Part shown: positions 1 to 7,314 of the stretch, piece after piece
Numbering within the stretch: the stretch's first letter is position 1
Layout: the number at the start of each line of letters is the position of its first letter
NCBI GenBank assembly: GCA_002387605.1
Contig: DGJU01000087.1
Coordinates: 1 to 18,545 of the forward strand
Reading direction: 5' to 3'
Source of the DNA: Alphaproteobacteria bacterium UBA4588
Lineage (GTDB): Bacteria > Pseudomonadota > Alphaproteobacteria > Puniceispirillales > Puniceispirillaceae
DNA length: 18,545 nt
Notes under the pieces: generated by a model
Told to the model about the DNA's origin: nothing
Database searches by the model: none
The model's input: the letters and a program-made list of their open reading frames with translations, nothing else
Translations under genes and position numbers: made by a program

Positions 1-759
1 CCAGCGAATGATAATTTAATGGAATTGCTTGTAACACTTGATGCATTACGCCGCGGATCAGCCCGTCGTATCACAGCGGTTATTCCGTATTACGGCTATG
101 CCCGGCAGGACCGGAAATCAGGTCCGCGTACTCCTATTTCAGCAAAGCTTCTGGCAAATCTAATTACCACAGCTGGGGCAGACCGCGTTCTAACGATTGA
201 CCTACATGCTGGCCAGATACAGGGCTTTTTTGATATTCCAACAGACAATCTTTACGCAGCCCCTGTCTTTACTGATGATATTCAGGCGAAATATGAAAAT
301 GGCAATCTGATGATTGTATCTCCTGATGTTGGCGGCGTGGTTCGTGCCCGGGCTCTTGCGCGCCGGCTGAATGTTGACCTTGCTATTATCGACAAACGTC
401 GCCCGCGGGCCGGTGTGTCTGAAGTGATGAATATTATTGGGGATGTATCTGGCCGGCACTGTATCATGGTTGATGATATTGTTGATTCTGGGGGTACGCT
501 TTGTAATGCCGCCAAAGCGCTTATGGATTCAGGCGCATTAAGTGTTGATGCCTACGTAACACACGGCGTTCTGTCTGGCGGGGCTGTCTCTCGGATTGCC
601 TCTTCACCTTTGACATCACTGGTAACAACTGATTCGATCCAGGCAACCGAAGCCATGCGTGTTGCCCGCAATATCCGCCAACTTTCAATCGCACCACTGC
701 TTGGTGAAGCGATGAAACGCATTCATCAGGAAAAATCAGTCTCCAGCCTCTTCCAATAG
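1..759 (+). CDS. prs: Ribose-phosphate pyrophosphokinase (PRPP synthetase), 5' end missing
   Basis: The enzyme transfers pyrophosphate from ATP to ribose 5-phosphate to make PRPP, the precursor for purines, pyrimidines, NAD, histidine and tryptophan; it is cytosolic. The reading frame is open from base 1 (PANDNLMELL), so the gene starts outside the window. The ATG at base 19 is internal. About 252 residues are visible of the usual 310-320. Recognisable parts are the catalytic-loop region YYGYARQDRK, the stretch DLHAGQIQGFFDIPTDNL, SPDVGGVVRARALA, and the PRPP-binding loop DDIVDSGGT near the middle of the C-terminal half. It is followed 128 bases downstream by rplY on the same strand, a common alphaproteobacterial order. 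Identity is secure; only the N-terminal fifth is unseen. Confidence 0.97.
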   Translation, partial: PANDNLMELLVTLDALRRGSARRITAVIPYYGYARQDRKSGPRTPISAKLLANLITTAGADRVLTIDLHAGQIQGFFDIPTDNLYAAPVFTDDIQAKYENGNLMIVSPDVGGVVRARALARRLNVDLAIIDKRRPRAGVSEVMNIIGDVSGRHCIMVDDIVDSGGTLCNAAKALMDSGALSVDAYVTHGVLSGGAVSRIASSPLTSLVTTDSIQATEAMRVARNIRQLSIAPLLGEAMKRIHQEKSVSSLFQ

Positions 760-887
760 GCCGTTTTCAGCCTGATATTTGCTGATTTAACTTGTATTTT
801 TGTGCGTCTGCGCCTATCAAGAGCGCCAAGCTATGCACCCTTGGAGGCATAGGCTGACATCTATTTCATCAAACAGGAAGGTTAGTT

Positions 888-1532
888 ATGTCAGAAACTA
901 CTGAAATCAGCGCCATTGAGCGCACTCGGGTCGGTAAGGGGTCCGCCCGTGCATCACGTCGCGCAGGCATGATCCCTGCTGTTATTTACGGCGATAAAAA
1001 ATCTCCTATCAGCATTGAGCTGGAAGAACGGGTTATCCGCAAGATCATTCACGAGCCAGGCATTTTCGGCCGTCTTTTGAATATCAAGGTTGACGGAACA
1101 GTTACAACTGTTCTGACACGTGACATTCAAATGCATCCGGTCACAGATGAGCCGCTCCACATGGATATGCTGCGTGTTGGTAAGAAATCTAGTGTTGCTG
1201 TGGCAGTACCGGTTGAATTTATCAATGAAGACTTGGCACCCGGCCTCAAGGTTGGCGGCGTGTTGAACATTGTTCGTCATGAAGTTGAATTGAACTGTCC
1301 TGCAGGCAATATTCCTGAGAAGATCGTAATCGATCTTAGCGGCGTTAATGTCGGCGATTCCATTCATATCAGTGCAGTGACACTGCCGGATGACGCTACA
1401 CCAACAATTACCGATCGTGACTTCACTATCGCAACACTTCAGTCACCAGGTGGCGGTGTTAAGAATCTTGATGATGAAGATGGCGAGGCAGGTGAAGACG
1501 CTTCAGCTGGCGAAGGCGAAAGCACAGAATAA
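888..1532 (+). CDS. rplY: 50S ribosomal protein L25 (general stress protein CTC type)
   Basis: L25 binds 5S rRNA in the large ribosomal subunit. The 214-residue product is the long CTC form: an N-terminal L25 domain (about residues 5-95, with RTRVGKGSARASRRAGMIPAVIYG and the HMDMLRV segment) followed by a second beta domain (about 100-185). The tail from about residue 190 is highly acidic, rich in Asp, Glu and Gly, as in other alphaproteobacterial L25 proteins. A good ribosome-binding site (AGGAAGG) lies just before the ATG. The 128-base spacer after prs holds a small inverted repeat (CTATGC 831-836 with GCATAG 847-852) of unknown meaning. The gene is paired with pth downstream, a very widely conserved linkage. 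Confidence 0.96.
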   Translation: MSETTEISAIERTRVGKGSARASRRAGMIPAVIYGDKKSPISIELEERVIRKIIHEPGIFGRLLNIKVDGTVTTVLTRDIQMHPVTDEPLHMDMLRVGKKSSVAVAVPVEFINEDLAPGLKVGGVLNIVRHEVELNCPAGNIPEKIVIDLSGVNVGDSIHISAVTLPDDATPTITDRDFTIATLQSPGGGVKNLDDEDGEAGEDASAGEGESTE

Positions 1533-1560
1533 GCCATTAAGGCTATTTCACGTATCTTTC

Positions 1561-1595
1561 CTGTCACAGATGGCCATAATATGGCCCTGTGGCAG
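1561..1595 (+). terminator. Strong stem-loop after rplY, possible terminator or processing site
   Basis: CTGTCACAG (1561-1569) pairs with CTGTGGCAG (1587-1595) with one G-U pair. GGCCAT (1572-1577) pairs with ATGGCC (1581-1586) around an AAT loop, leaving a two-base bulge. The result is about 15 base pairs starting 28 bases after the rplY stop. A run of six T (1610-1615) follows, but 14 bases after the stem rather than directly, so classical intrinsic termination is uncertain. It may attenuate read-through into pth or protect or process the rplY mRNA. Confidence 0.45.
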
Positions 1596-1616
1596 GACTT
1601 CCAGCCCTCTTTTTTG

Positions 1617-1650
1617 GGTCTTATCTGAACCAGCTAAAGAGATAAGGACC
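1617..1650 (+). promoter_or_regulatory. Stem-loop immediately upstream of the pth ribosome-binding site
   Basis: GGT plus CTTATCT (1617-1626) can pair with AGATAAG plus ACC (1640-1650) with a single-base bulge and a 13-base loop. The GGAGA presumed to be the pth ribosome-binding site begins at 1651, directly after the stem. Together with the upstream hairpin and the T tract between them, the rplY-pth spacer looks structured. Function is inferred only from position. Confidence 0.3.
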
Positions 1651-1663
1651 GGAGAATAAAGCA

Positions 1664-2260
1664 ATGTTATGGGTTGGCCTCGGAAATCCCGGACCGGACT
1701 ACCGTCTGAACCGCCATAATGTTGGCTTCATGGCGCTGGAAAGCATTGCTTCGGAATACGGATTTTCACAATGGCGGACCAAAGCCGGCCTTTGCATAAG
1801 CGAAGGCAGAATAGGCAGCCAGAAAATCATTGCCCTCAAACCTCAATCATTTATGAATAAATCGGGTCTTCCGGTAGCTGAAACAGCGCGATACTACAAA
1901 ATTGCACCAGCTGATATCACTGTGTTTCATGATGAAATTGATCTTGGCATTGGCCGTGTTCGCGTCAAACAAGGCGGCGGTCATGGGGGACATAATGGAT
2001 TGCGGGATATTGACCGGCATATGGTGCAAGATTACTGGCGCGTGCGTCTTGGTGTTGGCCGGCCAGAGCGTAAATCAGATGTTCATAAATGGGTACTGCA
2101 GGATTTTGCCAAAGCAGAACAGTCAGGCTGGCTTGACAGTCTGCTGAAAGCTATGACATCTGAAGCAGGCTTGCTGGCTGACGGGGATACAAATAGCTTT
2201 ATGTCACGTGTTGCCTTCCTTGCGCCCGCACCAACACCAATACCAGAAGATAATGACTAG
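1664..2260 (+). CDS. pth: Peptidyl-tRNA hydrolase
   Basis: The enzyme hydrolyses the ester bond of peptidyl-tRNAs that drop off ribosomes, recycling tRNA in the cytosol. The 198-residue length is normal. Key residues known from the E. coli enzyme are in place: Asn8 (GLGNPG), His18 (RHNVGF), Met64/Asn65 (SFMNKSG), Asp90 (FHDEID) and His110/Asn111 in the GGGHGGHNGL signature. The C-terminal tail, from about residue 185, is proline-rich and variable. The ATG follows GGAGA at a spacing of 9 bases. It lies 131 bases after rplY on the same strand, the usual pairing, and 58 bases before ychF. Confidence 0.97.
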   Translation: MLWVGLGNPGPDYRLNRHNVGFMALESIASEYGFSQWRTKAGLCISEGRIGSQKIIALKPQSFMNKSGLPVAETARYYKIAPADITVFHDEIDLGIGRVRVKQGGGHGGHNGLRDIDRHMVQDYWRVRLGVGRPERKSDVHKWVLQDFAKAEQSGWLDSLLKAMTSEAGLLADGDTNSFMSRVAFLAPAPTPIPEDND

Positions 2261-2266
2261 AACCAT

Positions 2267-2310
2267 CTGCCTGCTCGTCAGGCGCATTCATATATTTTAT
2301 CAGGCAGGAG
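2267..2310 (+). promoter_or_regulatory. Alternative hairpins overlapping the ychF ribosome-binding site
   Basis: CTGCCTG at 2267-2273 can pair with CAGGCAG at 2301-2307. Its GCCTG core can instead pair with CAGGC at 2279-2283. The distal arm overlaps the first bases of the AGGAG ribosome-binding site (2306-2310) of ychF. The two pairings exclude each other, so this short spacer could modulate ychF translation. The complementarity is visible; a regulatory role is inference. Confidence 0.3.
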
Positions 2311-2318
2311 CATAGATT

Positions 2319-3419
2319 ATGGGGTTTAATTGCGGGATCGTTGGACTGCCGAATGTTGGTAAATCTACCTTGTTTAATGCGCTGACAAAAACAGCTGCAG
2401 CAGAAGCAGCCAACTACCCTTTCTGCACAATCGAGCCAAATACGGGCAGAGTTGCTGTTCCAGATACACGCCTTGATAAGCTGGCGGAGCTTGCAAGCTC
2501 TGCACAAATTCTGCCAACCCAGCTCGAATTTGTTGATATTGCTGGGCTGGTGCGGGGCGCAGCACAGGGCGAGGGTCTGGGCAATCAGTTCCTGGCAAAT
2601 ATTCGTGAAGTCGATGCGATTGCCCATGTGCTGCGGTGCTTTGAAGATGATGATATCACCCATGTTGAAGGCGGCGTCGACCCTGTGCGCGATGCAGATA
2701 CAGTGGAAACAGAGCTGATGATTTCAGATATGGAGTCTCTGGAAAAGCGGATGACGGCACTTACGAAAAAAGTGCGTGGCGGCGATAAACAGGCAGCCTC
2801 TGACTTATCGCTCATGGAAAAGCTACATGCCCAGCTTTCAGACGGCCAGCCTGCGCGTAAAACGCCAAATCTTACCGAAGATGAGCAAGCGCGTTTGCCC
2901 TACCTGCAATTACTGACAACAAAGCCTATTTTGTATGTCTGTAATGTAGGCGAGGCAGATGCGGCAACCGGCAATGCGTTTTCTGAAACAGTTGGCAAAA
3001 TGGCGGCAGAACAGGGCGCTGCTCATGTAGTTGTCTCTGCTGCGATCGAATCTGAAATAGCAACTCTCGACCCAGAAGACGCAGCAGAATTCTTGAGCGA
3101 GCTTGGGCTAGAAGAAGCCGGTCTGGTGCGGATGATTAGTGCTGGTTATGGCCTTCTTGAATTACTGACCTTCTTTACAGTCGGTCCCAAAGAAGCCCGC
3201 GCATGGACAGTTCATACAGGTGCGACAGCACCCGAAGCCGCTGGTGTTATTCATACCGATTTTCAGCGTGGCTTTATCCGCGCCGAAACCATTGCTTTTG
3301 ATGATTATATGGCCTGTTCAGGCGAAGCAGGCGCCAAGGAAGCTGGTAAACTCCGCATTGAAGGCTCTGACTATAAGGTCAAAGATGGGGATGTATTCCA
3401 TTTTCGCTTTAACGTCTAA
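2319..3419 (+). CDS. ychF: Redox-regulated ATPase YchF (OLA1/Obg-like family)
   Basis: YchF is a ribosome-associated P-loop ATPase of the Obg family, implicated in translation and stress responses. The 366-residue product has the family's usual length. Visible motifs are the P-loop GLPNVGKST (residues 9-17), the DIAGL switch-II motif, and a nucleotide-specificity motif of the NVxE type (CNVGEAD) in place of the GTPase NKxD, which explains ATP preference. A C-terminal TGS domain ends in KVKDGDVFHFRFNV. Cys36, in the FCTIEPN segment, corresponds to the cysteine implicated in redox control in E. coli. The ATG has a clear AGGAG eight bases upstream. It is the last gene of the plus-strand block and is followed by a bidirectional terminator. 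Confidence 0.97.
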   Translation: MGFNCGIVGLPNVGKSTLFNALTKTAAAEAANYPFCTIEPNTGRVAVPDTRLDKLAELASSAQILPTQLEFVDIAGLVRGAAQGEGLGNQFLANIREVDAIAHVLRCFEDDDITHVEGGVDPVRDADTVETELMISDMESLEKRMTALTKKVRGGDKQAASDLSLMEKLHAQLSDGQPARKTPNLTEDEQARLPYLQLLTTKPILYVCNVGEADAATGNAFSETVGKMAAEQGAAHVVVSAAIESEIATLDPEDAAEFLSELGLEEAGLVRMISAGYGLLELLTFFTVGPKEARAWTVHTGATAPEAAGVIHTDFQRGFIRAETIAFDDYMACSGEAGAKEAGKLRIEGSDYKVKDGDVFHFRFNV

Positions 3420-3470
3420 CCACAGCCAGCAGACACAGCTTTCTGCTCTCATGCACTAGCTTTGCCATAT

Positions 3471-3507
3471 AAAAAGCACAACCCGGTCCCGGATTGTGCT
3501 TTTTTTT
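3471..3507. terminator. Bidirectional intrinsic terminator between ychF and petC
   Basis: AAAAAGCACAA (3471-3481) pairs with TTGTGCTTTTT, and CC with GG inside, with one C-A mismatch and a short loop centred on GGTCCC. On the plus strand a run of eight T (3500-3507) follows; on the minus strand the A run at 3471-3475 becomes a U tract. It lies between the convergent genes ychF and petC and probably ends both transcripts. Confidence 0.85.
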
Positions 3508-3555
3508 ATATCATCGCTTTACCGCATGCCGATAGCAAAGCCGGTATCTTGGCGA

Positions 3556-4323
3556 TTAGACCTTTGATTTCTTCACATCTGCCCAGATGAAGCGCATTGC
3601 GCCAAACGACATTACTGACAGAATAAGAAGGAACGCAACAACAGCAACACCCGTACGCTTACGCTTTTCAAGGGCTGGTTCTGCTGTCCATGCAAGGAAC
3701 GCAACAAGATCAGCTGAAATAGCTTCAACAGAACTTTCAGCGCCGTCTGCATAGGTTAAATCATCACCATAAAGCGGCTGTGGCATTGCAATCATATGGC
3801 CAGAATAGGCGGCGTTATAATACATGCCTTCAGGTATTTCGGTATCGCCTGGTGCCTCTTCATAAGATGTCAGCAAGCTATAAAGATAATCAGGTCCATT
3901 TGCGCGTGCTTTGGCAATCAGAGACAGGTCTGGCGGATAAGCGCCATTATTGGCGGCACGAGCGGCATTCTGGTTCGCATAAGGCGCTGGAAAGCGGTCA
4001 GCAGGCAAGGCTGCCCGCATGAACATATCACCATCATCATTCGGGCCGTCTTCGACTTCATATTGGGCCGCAATCGCTTTGATTTCAGCTTCATTATATC
4101 CCAAGTCAGCAAGATTTCTGAATGACACATAATCAAGTGAATGACAGCCTGAACAAACCTCAACATAAGCCTGAAGTCCGCGCTGCATTGCTGCCTGATC
4201 AAAACTGCCAAACGGTCCAGAAAAAGACCAATCCTTTTGCTTCAGGACAACATCACCGCCACCAGCAGCAAGCGCCGGGCCTGCCATCATAAGCGCGGCA
4301 AGGCAAAGGAACAGTTTTTTCAT
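3556..4323 (-). CDS. petC: Cytochrome c1 of the ubiquinol-cytochrome c reductase (bc1) complex
   Basis: This is the membrane-anchored c-type heme subunit that passes electrons from the Rieske protein to soluble cytochrome c at the periplasmic side of the membrane. The 255-residue precursor begins with a signal peptide (about residues 1-20, ending ALA-A). The heme attachment site is CSGCH at 57-61, and the likely sixth ligand is the methionine in IAMPQPL. One C-terminal membrane helix (about 225-247) is followed by a lysine-rich end. The start overlaps the petB stop by one base (TAATG), with AAAGGAGA upstream inside petB, so translation is probably coupled. Last gene of the petABC operon. Confidence 0.97.
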   Translation of the reverse strand: MKKLFLCLAALMMAGPALAAGGGDVVLKQKDWSFSGPFGSFDQAAMQRGLQAYVEVCSGCHSLDYVSFRNLADLGYNEAEIKAIAAQYEVEDGPNDDGDMFMRAALPADRFPAPYANQNAARAANNGAYPPDLSLIAKARANGPDYLYSLLTSYEEAPGDTEIPEGMYYNAAYSGHMIAMPQPLYGDDLTYADGAESSVEAISADLVAFLAWTAEPALEKRKRTGVAVVAFLLILSVMSFGAMRFIWADVKKSKV

Positions 4324-5579
4324 TACACTTTCTCCTTTGGTGCTGCAGCTGCGCCAGCAAGGCCGCCACCGCCGCCAAACACAGGCGTTGAGATTGATTG
4401 CGGCAAGGGTCGCGGCGTTTCAATAACCGATAACAGCGGCAATATCGCAAGGAAGTGAATGAAATACCATACTGTCGCAACACGTCCAACCAGCAGATAC
4501 ATGCCCTCTGCCGGCTTAGCGCCAACATAGCCAAGCACGATGCAGTCAATGACCAGAATCCAGAAGAAGATTTTGAACATAGGACGGAAGCGCGCTGAGC
4601 GAACTGGTGAGCGGTCAAGCCATGGCAGAACAAACAGGATAGCAATCGCACCAAACATAGCAAGGACACCGCCAAGCTTGTCAGGCACCGCCCGCAAGAT
4701 GGCATAGAATGGCAGGAAGTACCATTCAGGCACAATATGAGCTGGTGTCTGCATCGGGTTTGCCGGAATGTAATTATCTGGATGTCCGAGGAAGTTCGGG
4801 AAGAAGAAAACTGCCGCAGCAAGGAATGTCAGAAAGACTGACAGACCAAAGAAATCCTTGATGGTGTAATATGGATGGAACGGCAATGTATCCTGCGGCC
4901 CGCGTGTATCAATCCCCAGCGGGTTGTTTGAGCCAAATCTGTGCAAGGCAACAAGGTGCAGAATAACAACACCAACAATCAGGAACGGCATCAGATAGTG
5001 AAGCGCAAAGAAGCGGTTAAGTGTTGGGTTATCAACTGAAAACCCACCCCATAGCCATGTAACAATGCTTTCACCAACAAACGGGATAGCCGAAAACAGG
5101 TTGGTAATCACAGTCGCGCCCCAGAAGGACATTTGCCCCCACGGCAGCACATAACCCATAAAGGCTGTTGCCATCATCAGAAGCAGGATAACAACACCCA
5201 GCATCCATAATAATTCGCGTGGCGCTTTATATGATCCGTAATATAAGCCTCTGAAAATATGAACAAAGACCACAATGAAGAAGAAACTCGCCCCGTTCAT
5301 ATGAATATAACGTAATAACCAGCCATGATTTACATCACGCATGATACGTTCGACAGACTCAAATGCATAATCAACATGCGCTGTGTAGCTCATCGCCAAG
5401 GTAATGCCGGTGACAATCATAATCACGAGCGAAATACCGGCAAGCGATCCAAAATTCCAGAAATAATTCAGGTTCTTTGGTGTTGGATATTCATTTGCTT
5501 CATGCTCAAGGAAACTGAAAATCGGGAGACGATGATCAATCCAGCGCACGACAGGGTTTGAAAACTTTGATGCAGACAT
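4323..5579 (-). CDS. petB: Cytochrome b of the bc1 complex
   Basis: This integral membrane subunit carries two b hemes and the quinol oxidation and quinone reduction sites. The 418 residues give the full-length fused form with N- and C-terminal parts, typical of proteobacterial bc1. Visible signatures are the paired histidines of the second helix (HMNGASFFFIVVFVHIFRG) and of the fourth helix (HYLMPFLIVGVVILHLVALH), and the quinol-site PEWY motif (IVPEWYFLPFYAILR). The C-terminal tail is rich in Gly and Ala and ends in charged residues. A strong AAGGAG precedes the ATG. It lies 20 bases after petA and overlaps petC by one base, so the three genes form one transcription unit. Confidence 0.98.
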   Translation of the reverse strand: MSASKFSNPVVRWIDHRLPIFSFLEHEANEYPTPKNLNYFWNFGSLAGISLVIMIVTGITLAMSYTAHVDYAFESVERIMRDVNHGWLLRYIHMNGASFFFIVVFVHIFRGLYYGSYKAPRELLWMLGVVILLLMMATAFMGYVLPWGQMSFWGATVITNLFSAIPFVGESIVTWLWGGFSVDNPTLNRFFALHYLMPFLIVGVVILHLVALHRFGSNNPLGIDTRGPQDTLPFHPYYTIKDFFGLSVFLTFLAAAVFFFPNFLGHPDNYIPANPMQTPAHIVPEWYFLPFYAILRAVPDKLGGVLAMFGAIAILFVLPWLDRSPVRSARFRPMFKIFFWILVIDCIVLGYVGAKPAEGMYLLVGRVATVWYFIHFLAILPLLSVIETPRPLPQSISTPVFGGGGGLAGAAAAPKEKV

Positions 5580-5599
5580 CTTAATAAACTCCTTGGCGA

Positions 5600-6157
5600 T
5601 CAGCCGATACGGATGACCTGGTCGGATAGAAAGCTGTAAGGGGGAACTTCTAGGTTAAGCGGCGCAGGCCCTTTGCGAATACGGCCTGATGAATCATAAT
5701 GCGAGCCATGACATGGGCAGAACCAGCCGCCATATTCGCCGCGCACTTCGCCAACCTTCTGACCCAGTGGCACACATCCAAGATGCGTACAAACGCCCAG
5801 TACAACAAGATATTCAGGCTTCTGCGCCCGCACTTCATCACCTTCTGGGTCGCGCAAATCATCTTGCGATACAACTGACGCTTCCTCAATTTCTGAGGAT
5901 GTACGGTGACGGATAAAAATTGGCTTGCCGCGCCATTTGATCGTAATTGACTGACCTTCGGCAATTTTCGACACATCAACTTCGATGCTAGCAAGAGCAA
6001 GTGTATCTGCAGCTGGGTTCATCTGGTCGACGAGCGGCCAGACAAAAGCACCTGCGCCAACAGCGCCCATCGCATAGGTTGCAACAACGATGAAATCGCG
6101 ACGAGATTTGTGTTCGACCGAAGCATCAGCCGCCGTCTTTGATTGTGATTTAGCCAT
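5600..6157 (-). CDS. petA: Rieske iron-sulfur subunit of the bc1 complex
   Basis: The [2Fe-2S] protein takes electrons from quinol and delivers them to cytochrome c1. The 185-residue length is typical. An N-terminal twin-arginine-like segment (SRRDF, 18-22) precedes one membrane anchor (about 23-43), matching Tat-dependent insertion of this family. Cluster ligands are Cys123 and His125 in CTHLGC and Cys147 and His150 in CPCHGS; Cys128 and Cys149 should form the stabilising disulfide. AGAGGGGAAG precedes the ATG. First gene of petABC, with a 239-base spacer upstream toward hemF where the operon promoter is expected. Confidence 0.98.
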   Translation of the reverse strand: MAKSQSKTAADASVEHKSRRDFIVVATYAMGAVGAGAFVWPLVDQMNPAADTLALASIEVDVSKIAEGQSITIKWRGKPIFIRHRTSSEIEEASVVSQDDLRDPEGDEVRAQKPEYLVVLGVCTHLGCVPLGQKVGEVRGEYGGWFCPCHGSHYDSSGRIRKGPAPLNLEVPPYSFLSDQVIRIG

Positions 6158-6240
6158 CTTCCCCTCTTTTCCTCATGCATCTATCTCTTCAGATAAAAGA
6201 TAGTCTGCACATATCAGAAATAACAACTGTATATCTAGCA
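6158..6240 (-). promoter_or_regulatory. Candidate promoter and hairpin upstream of petABC
   Basis: On the minus strand a TTGTTA (6226-6221) and a TATCTT (6202-6197) are separated by 18 bases, a plausible but weak sigma-70-like pair for the pet operon. The same stretch contains an inverted repeat, 6181-6189 with 6195-6203 (nine pairs including one G-U, five-base loop), which overlaps the proposed -10 and could instead be an operator or a leader hairpin if transcription starts farther upstream. The rest of the hemF-petA spacer (6241-6396) shows no convincing gene and no hairpin with a U tract. Confidence 0.3.
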
Positions 6241-6396
6241 AAGTGGGTAGCATTTTCCCAGACCCTGCGACAATTTATTTCACGCTTTCTAGCCTTCAGG
6301 GGATAGTTTTCATCAGAACGGGAAAACATAAGCTGCTTTGGGCCTGCTTCGGGGCTATTTCTGGCGACCACAGAGCTATTTTAAAAGCCCCTAATC

Positions 6397-7314
6397 TTAC
6401 GGCCACCTTACTTCTGGCGGCAGACTCATCAGAATTGCCTCAATATTCCCGCCCGTCTTTAAGCCAAACAATGTTCCCCGGTCATAAAGCAAATTAAATT
6501 CAACATAACGACCGCGCTTGACAAGCTGTTGATGCCGGTCCTCATCGGTCCAGCTTTGCGCCATTTTTGCGCGCACAATATCAGCATAGACATTAGCAAA
6601 GCTTGTGCCGACATCTTGTGTAAAAGCAAAATCAGCCGCATGATCCCCGGACGTAAGGTAATCATAGAAAATACCGCCTGCACCGCGCGCCTCATCACGG
6701 TGCGGCAGATAGAAATATTCATCACACCATTTTTTATAGGTGTCATAATAATCATCACCATGCCGGTCACAGCATTGCTTTAGCCCATCATGAAACTGCC
6801 CGGCTGCATCATCTGCTGGCATAAGCGGGGTTAAATCGCCGCCGCCGCCAAACCATGTTTTGGCCGTAGCAATGAAACGCGTATTCATATGGGCGGCAGG
6901 AACAAACGGGTTCTGCGGATGGGCAACCAGCGAAATACCGCCTGCCCAGAATGCACCATCATCTTCAGTGCCTGGAATTTGGGCACGGAACTCCTCGGAA
7001 AAAGTCCCATGAACAACAGAAATATTTACGCCGACTTTCTCAAAAACCCGGCCATGCATAACACTGATTTCACCGCCACCGCCGCCATCACGATCCCATG
7101 TTTTGCGTGCAAACTGGCCTGCTGGCTGATGGCCAAGGGGCGTATCGGCGGCATCGCGCTCAATAGCTTCAAAACTGGTGCAGATATCATCACGAAGCTG
7201 GCGAAACCAGCGCGCAGCAGCATCCTGCCGCTCAGCCCTTGTTGAGGCATCAACAAGCTTGTCTGACATTTTTGATTTAGCGTGAGCGATGGATGATATC
7301 GGTGTTTGTGTCAT
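6397..7314 (-). CDS. hemF: Oxygen-dependent coproporphyrinogen III oxidase
   Basis: The enzyme oxidatively decarboxylates coproporphyrinogen III to protoporphyrinogen IX in aerobic heme synthesis; it is cytosolic. The 305 residues are typical. Signatures include NISVVHG, the HMNTRF segment with an invariant histidine, TWFGGGGDLTP, the KKWCDEYFYLPHRDEARGAGGIFYD region, and the C-terminal RYVEFNLLYDRGTLFGLKTGGN. The start is uncertain. The ATG at 7314 overlaps the upstream cca-like gene by 38 bases. An in-frame ATG at 7269 (MSDKLVDA) lies just after that gene's stop and would give 290 residues. Neither has a strong ribosome-binding site. Adjacency to the cytochrome genes fits a heme-supply role. 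Confidence 0.96.
   Translation of the reverse strand: MTQTPISSIAHAKSKMSDKLVDASTRAERQDAAARWFRQLRDDICTSFEAIERDAADTPLGHQPAGQFARKTWDRDGGGGGEISVMHGRVFEKVGVNISVVHGTFSEEFRAQIPGTEDDGAFWAGGISLVAHPQNPFVPAAHMNTRFIATAKTWFGGGGDLTPLMPADDAAGQFHDGLKQCCDRHGDDYYDTYKKWCDEYFYLPHRDEARGAGGIFYDYLTSGDHAADFAFTQDVGTSFANVYADIVRAKMAQSWTDEDRHQQLVKRGRYVEFNLLYDRGTLFGLKTGGNIEAILMSLPPEVRWP

Noticed and set aside
797..810. TTTTTGTGCGTCTG in the prs-rplY spacer, repeated at 14739-14752
   Set aside because: One shared 14-mer is roughly what chance allows in 18.5 kb on two strands, and the inverted-repeat partner seen at 14.7 kb is absent here.
954..1367. A 137-codon minus-strand open frame opposite rplY
   Set aside because: rplY is clearly real, and the antisense frame shows no family motif and no initiation signal.
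6189..6371. A 60-codon minus-strand open frame filling much of the hemF-petA spacer
   Set aside because: It has no ribosome-binding site, no recognisable motif and an irregular composition, and it overlaps the region where the pet promoter should lie.
6353..6396. GGGGCT/AGCCCC inverted repeat downstream of hemF as a terminator
   Set aside because: The arms are only six bases with a loop of about 25 and no U tract follows on the minus strand.
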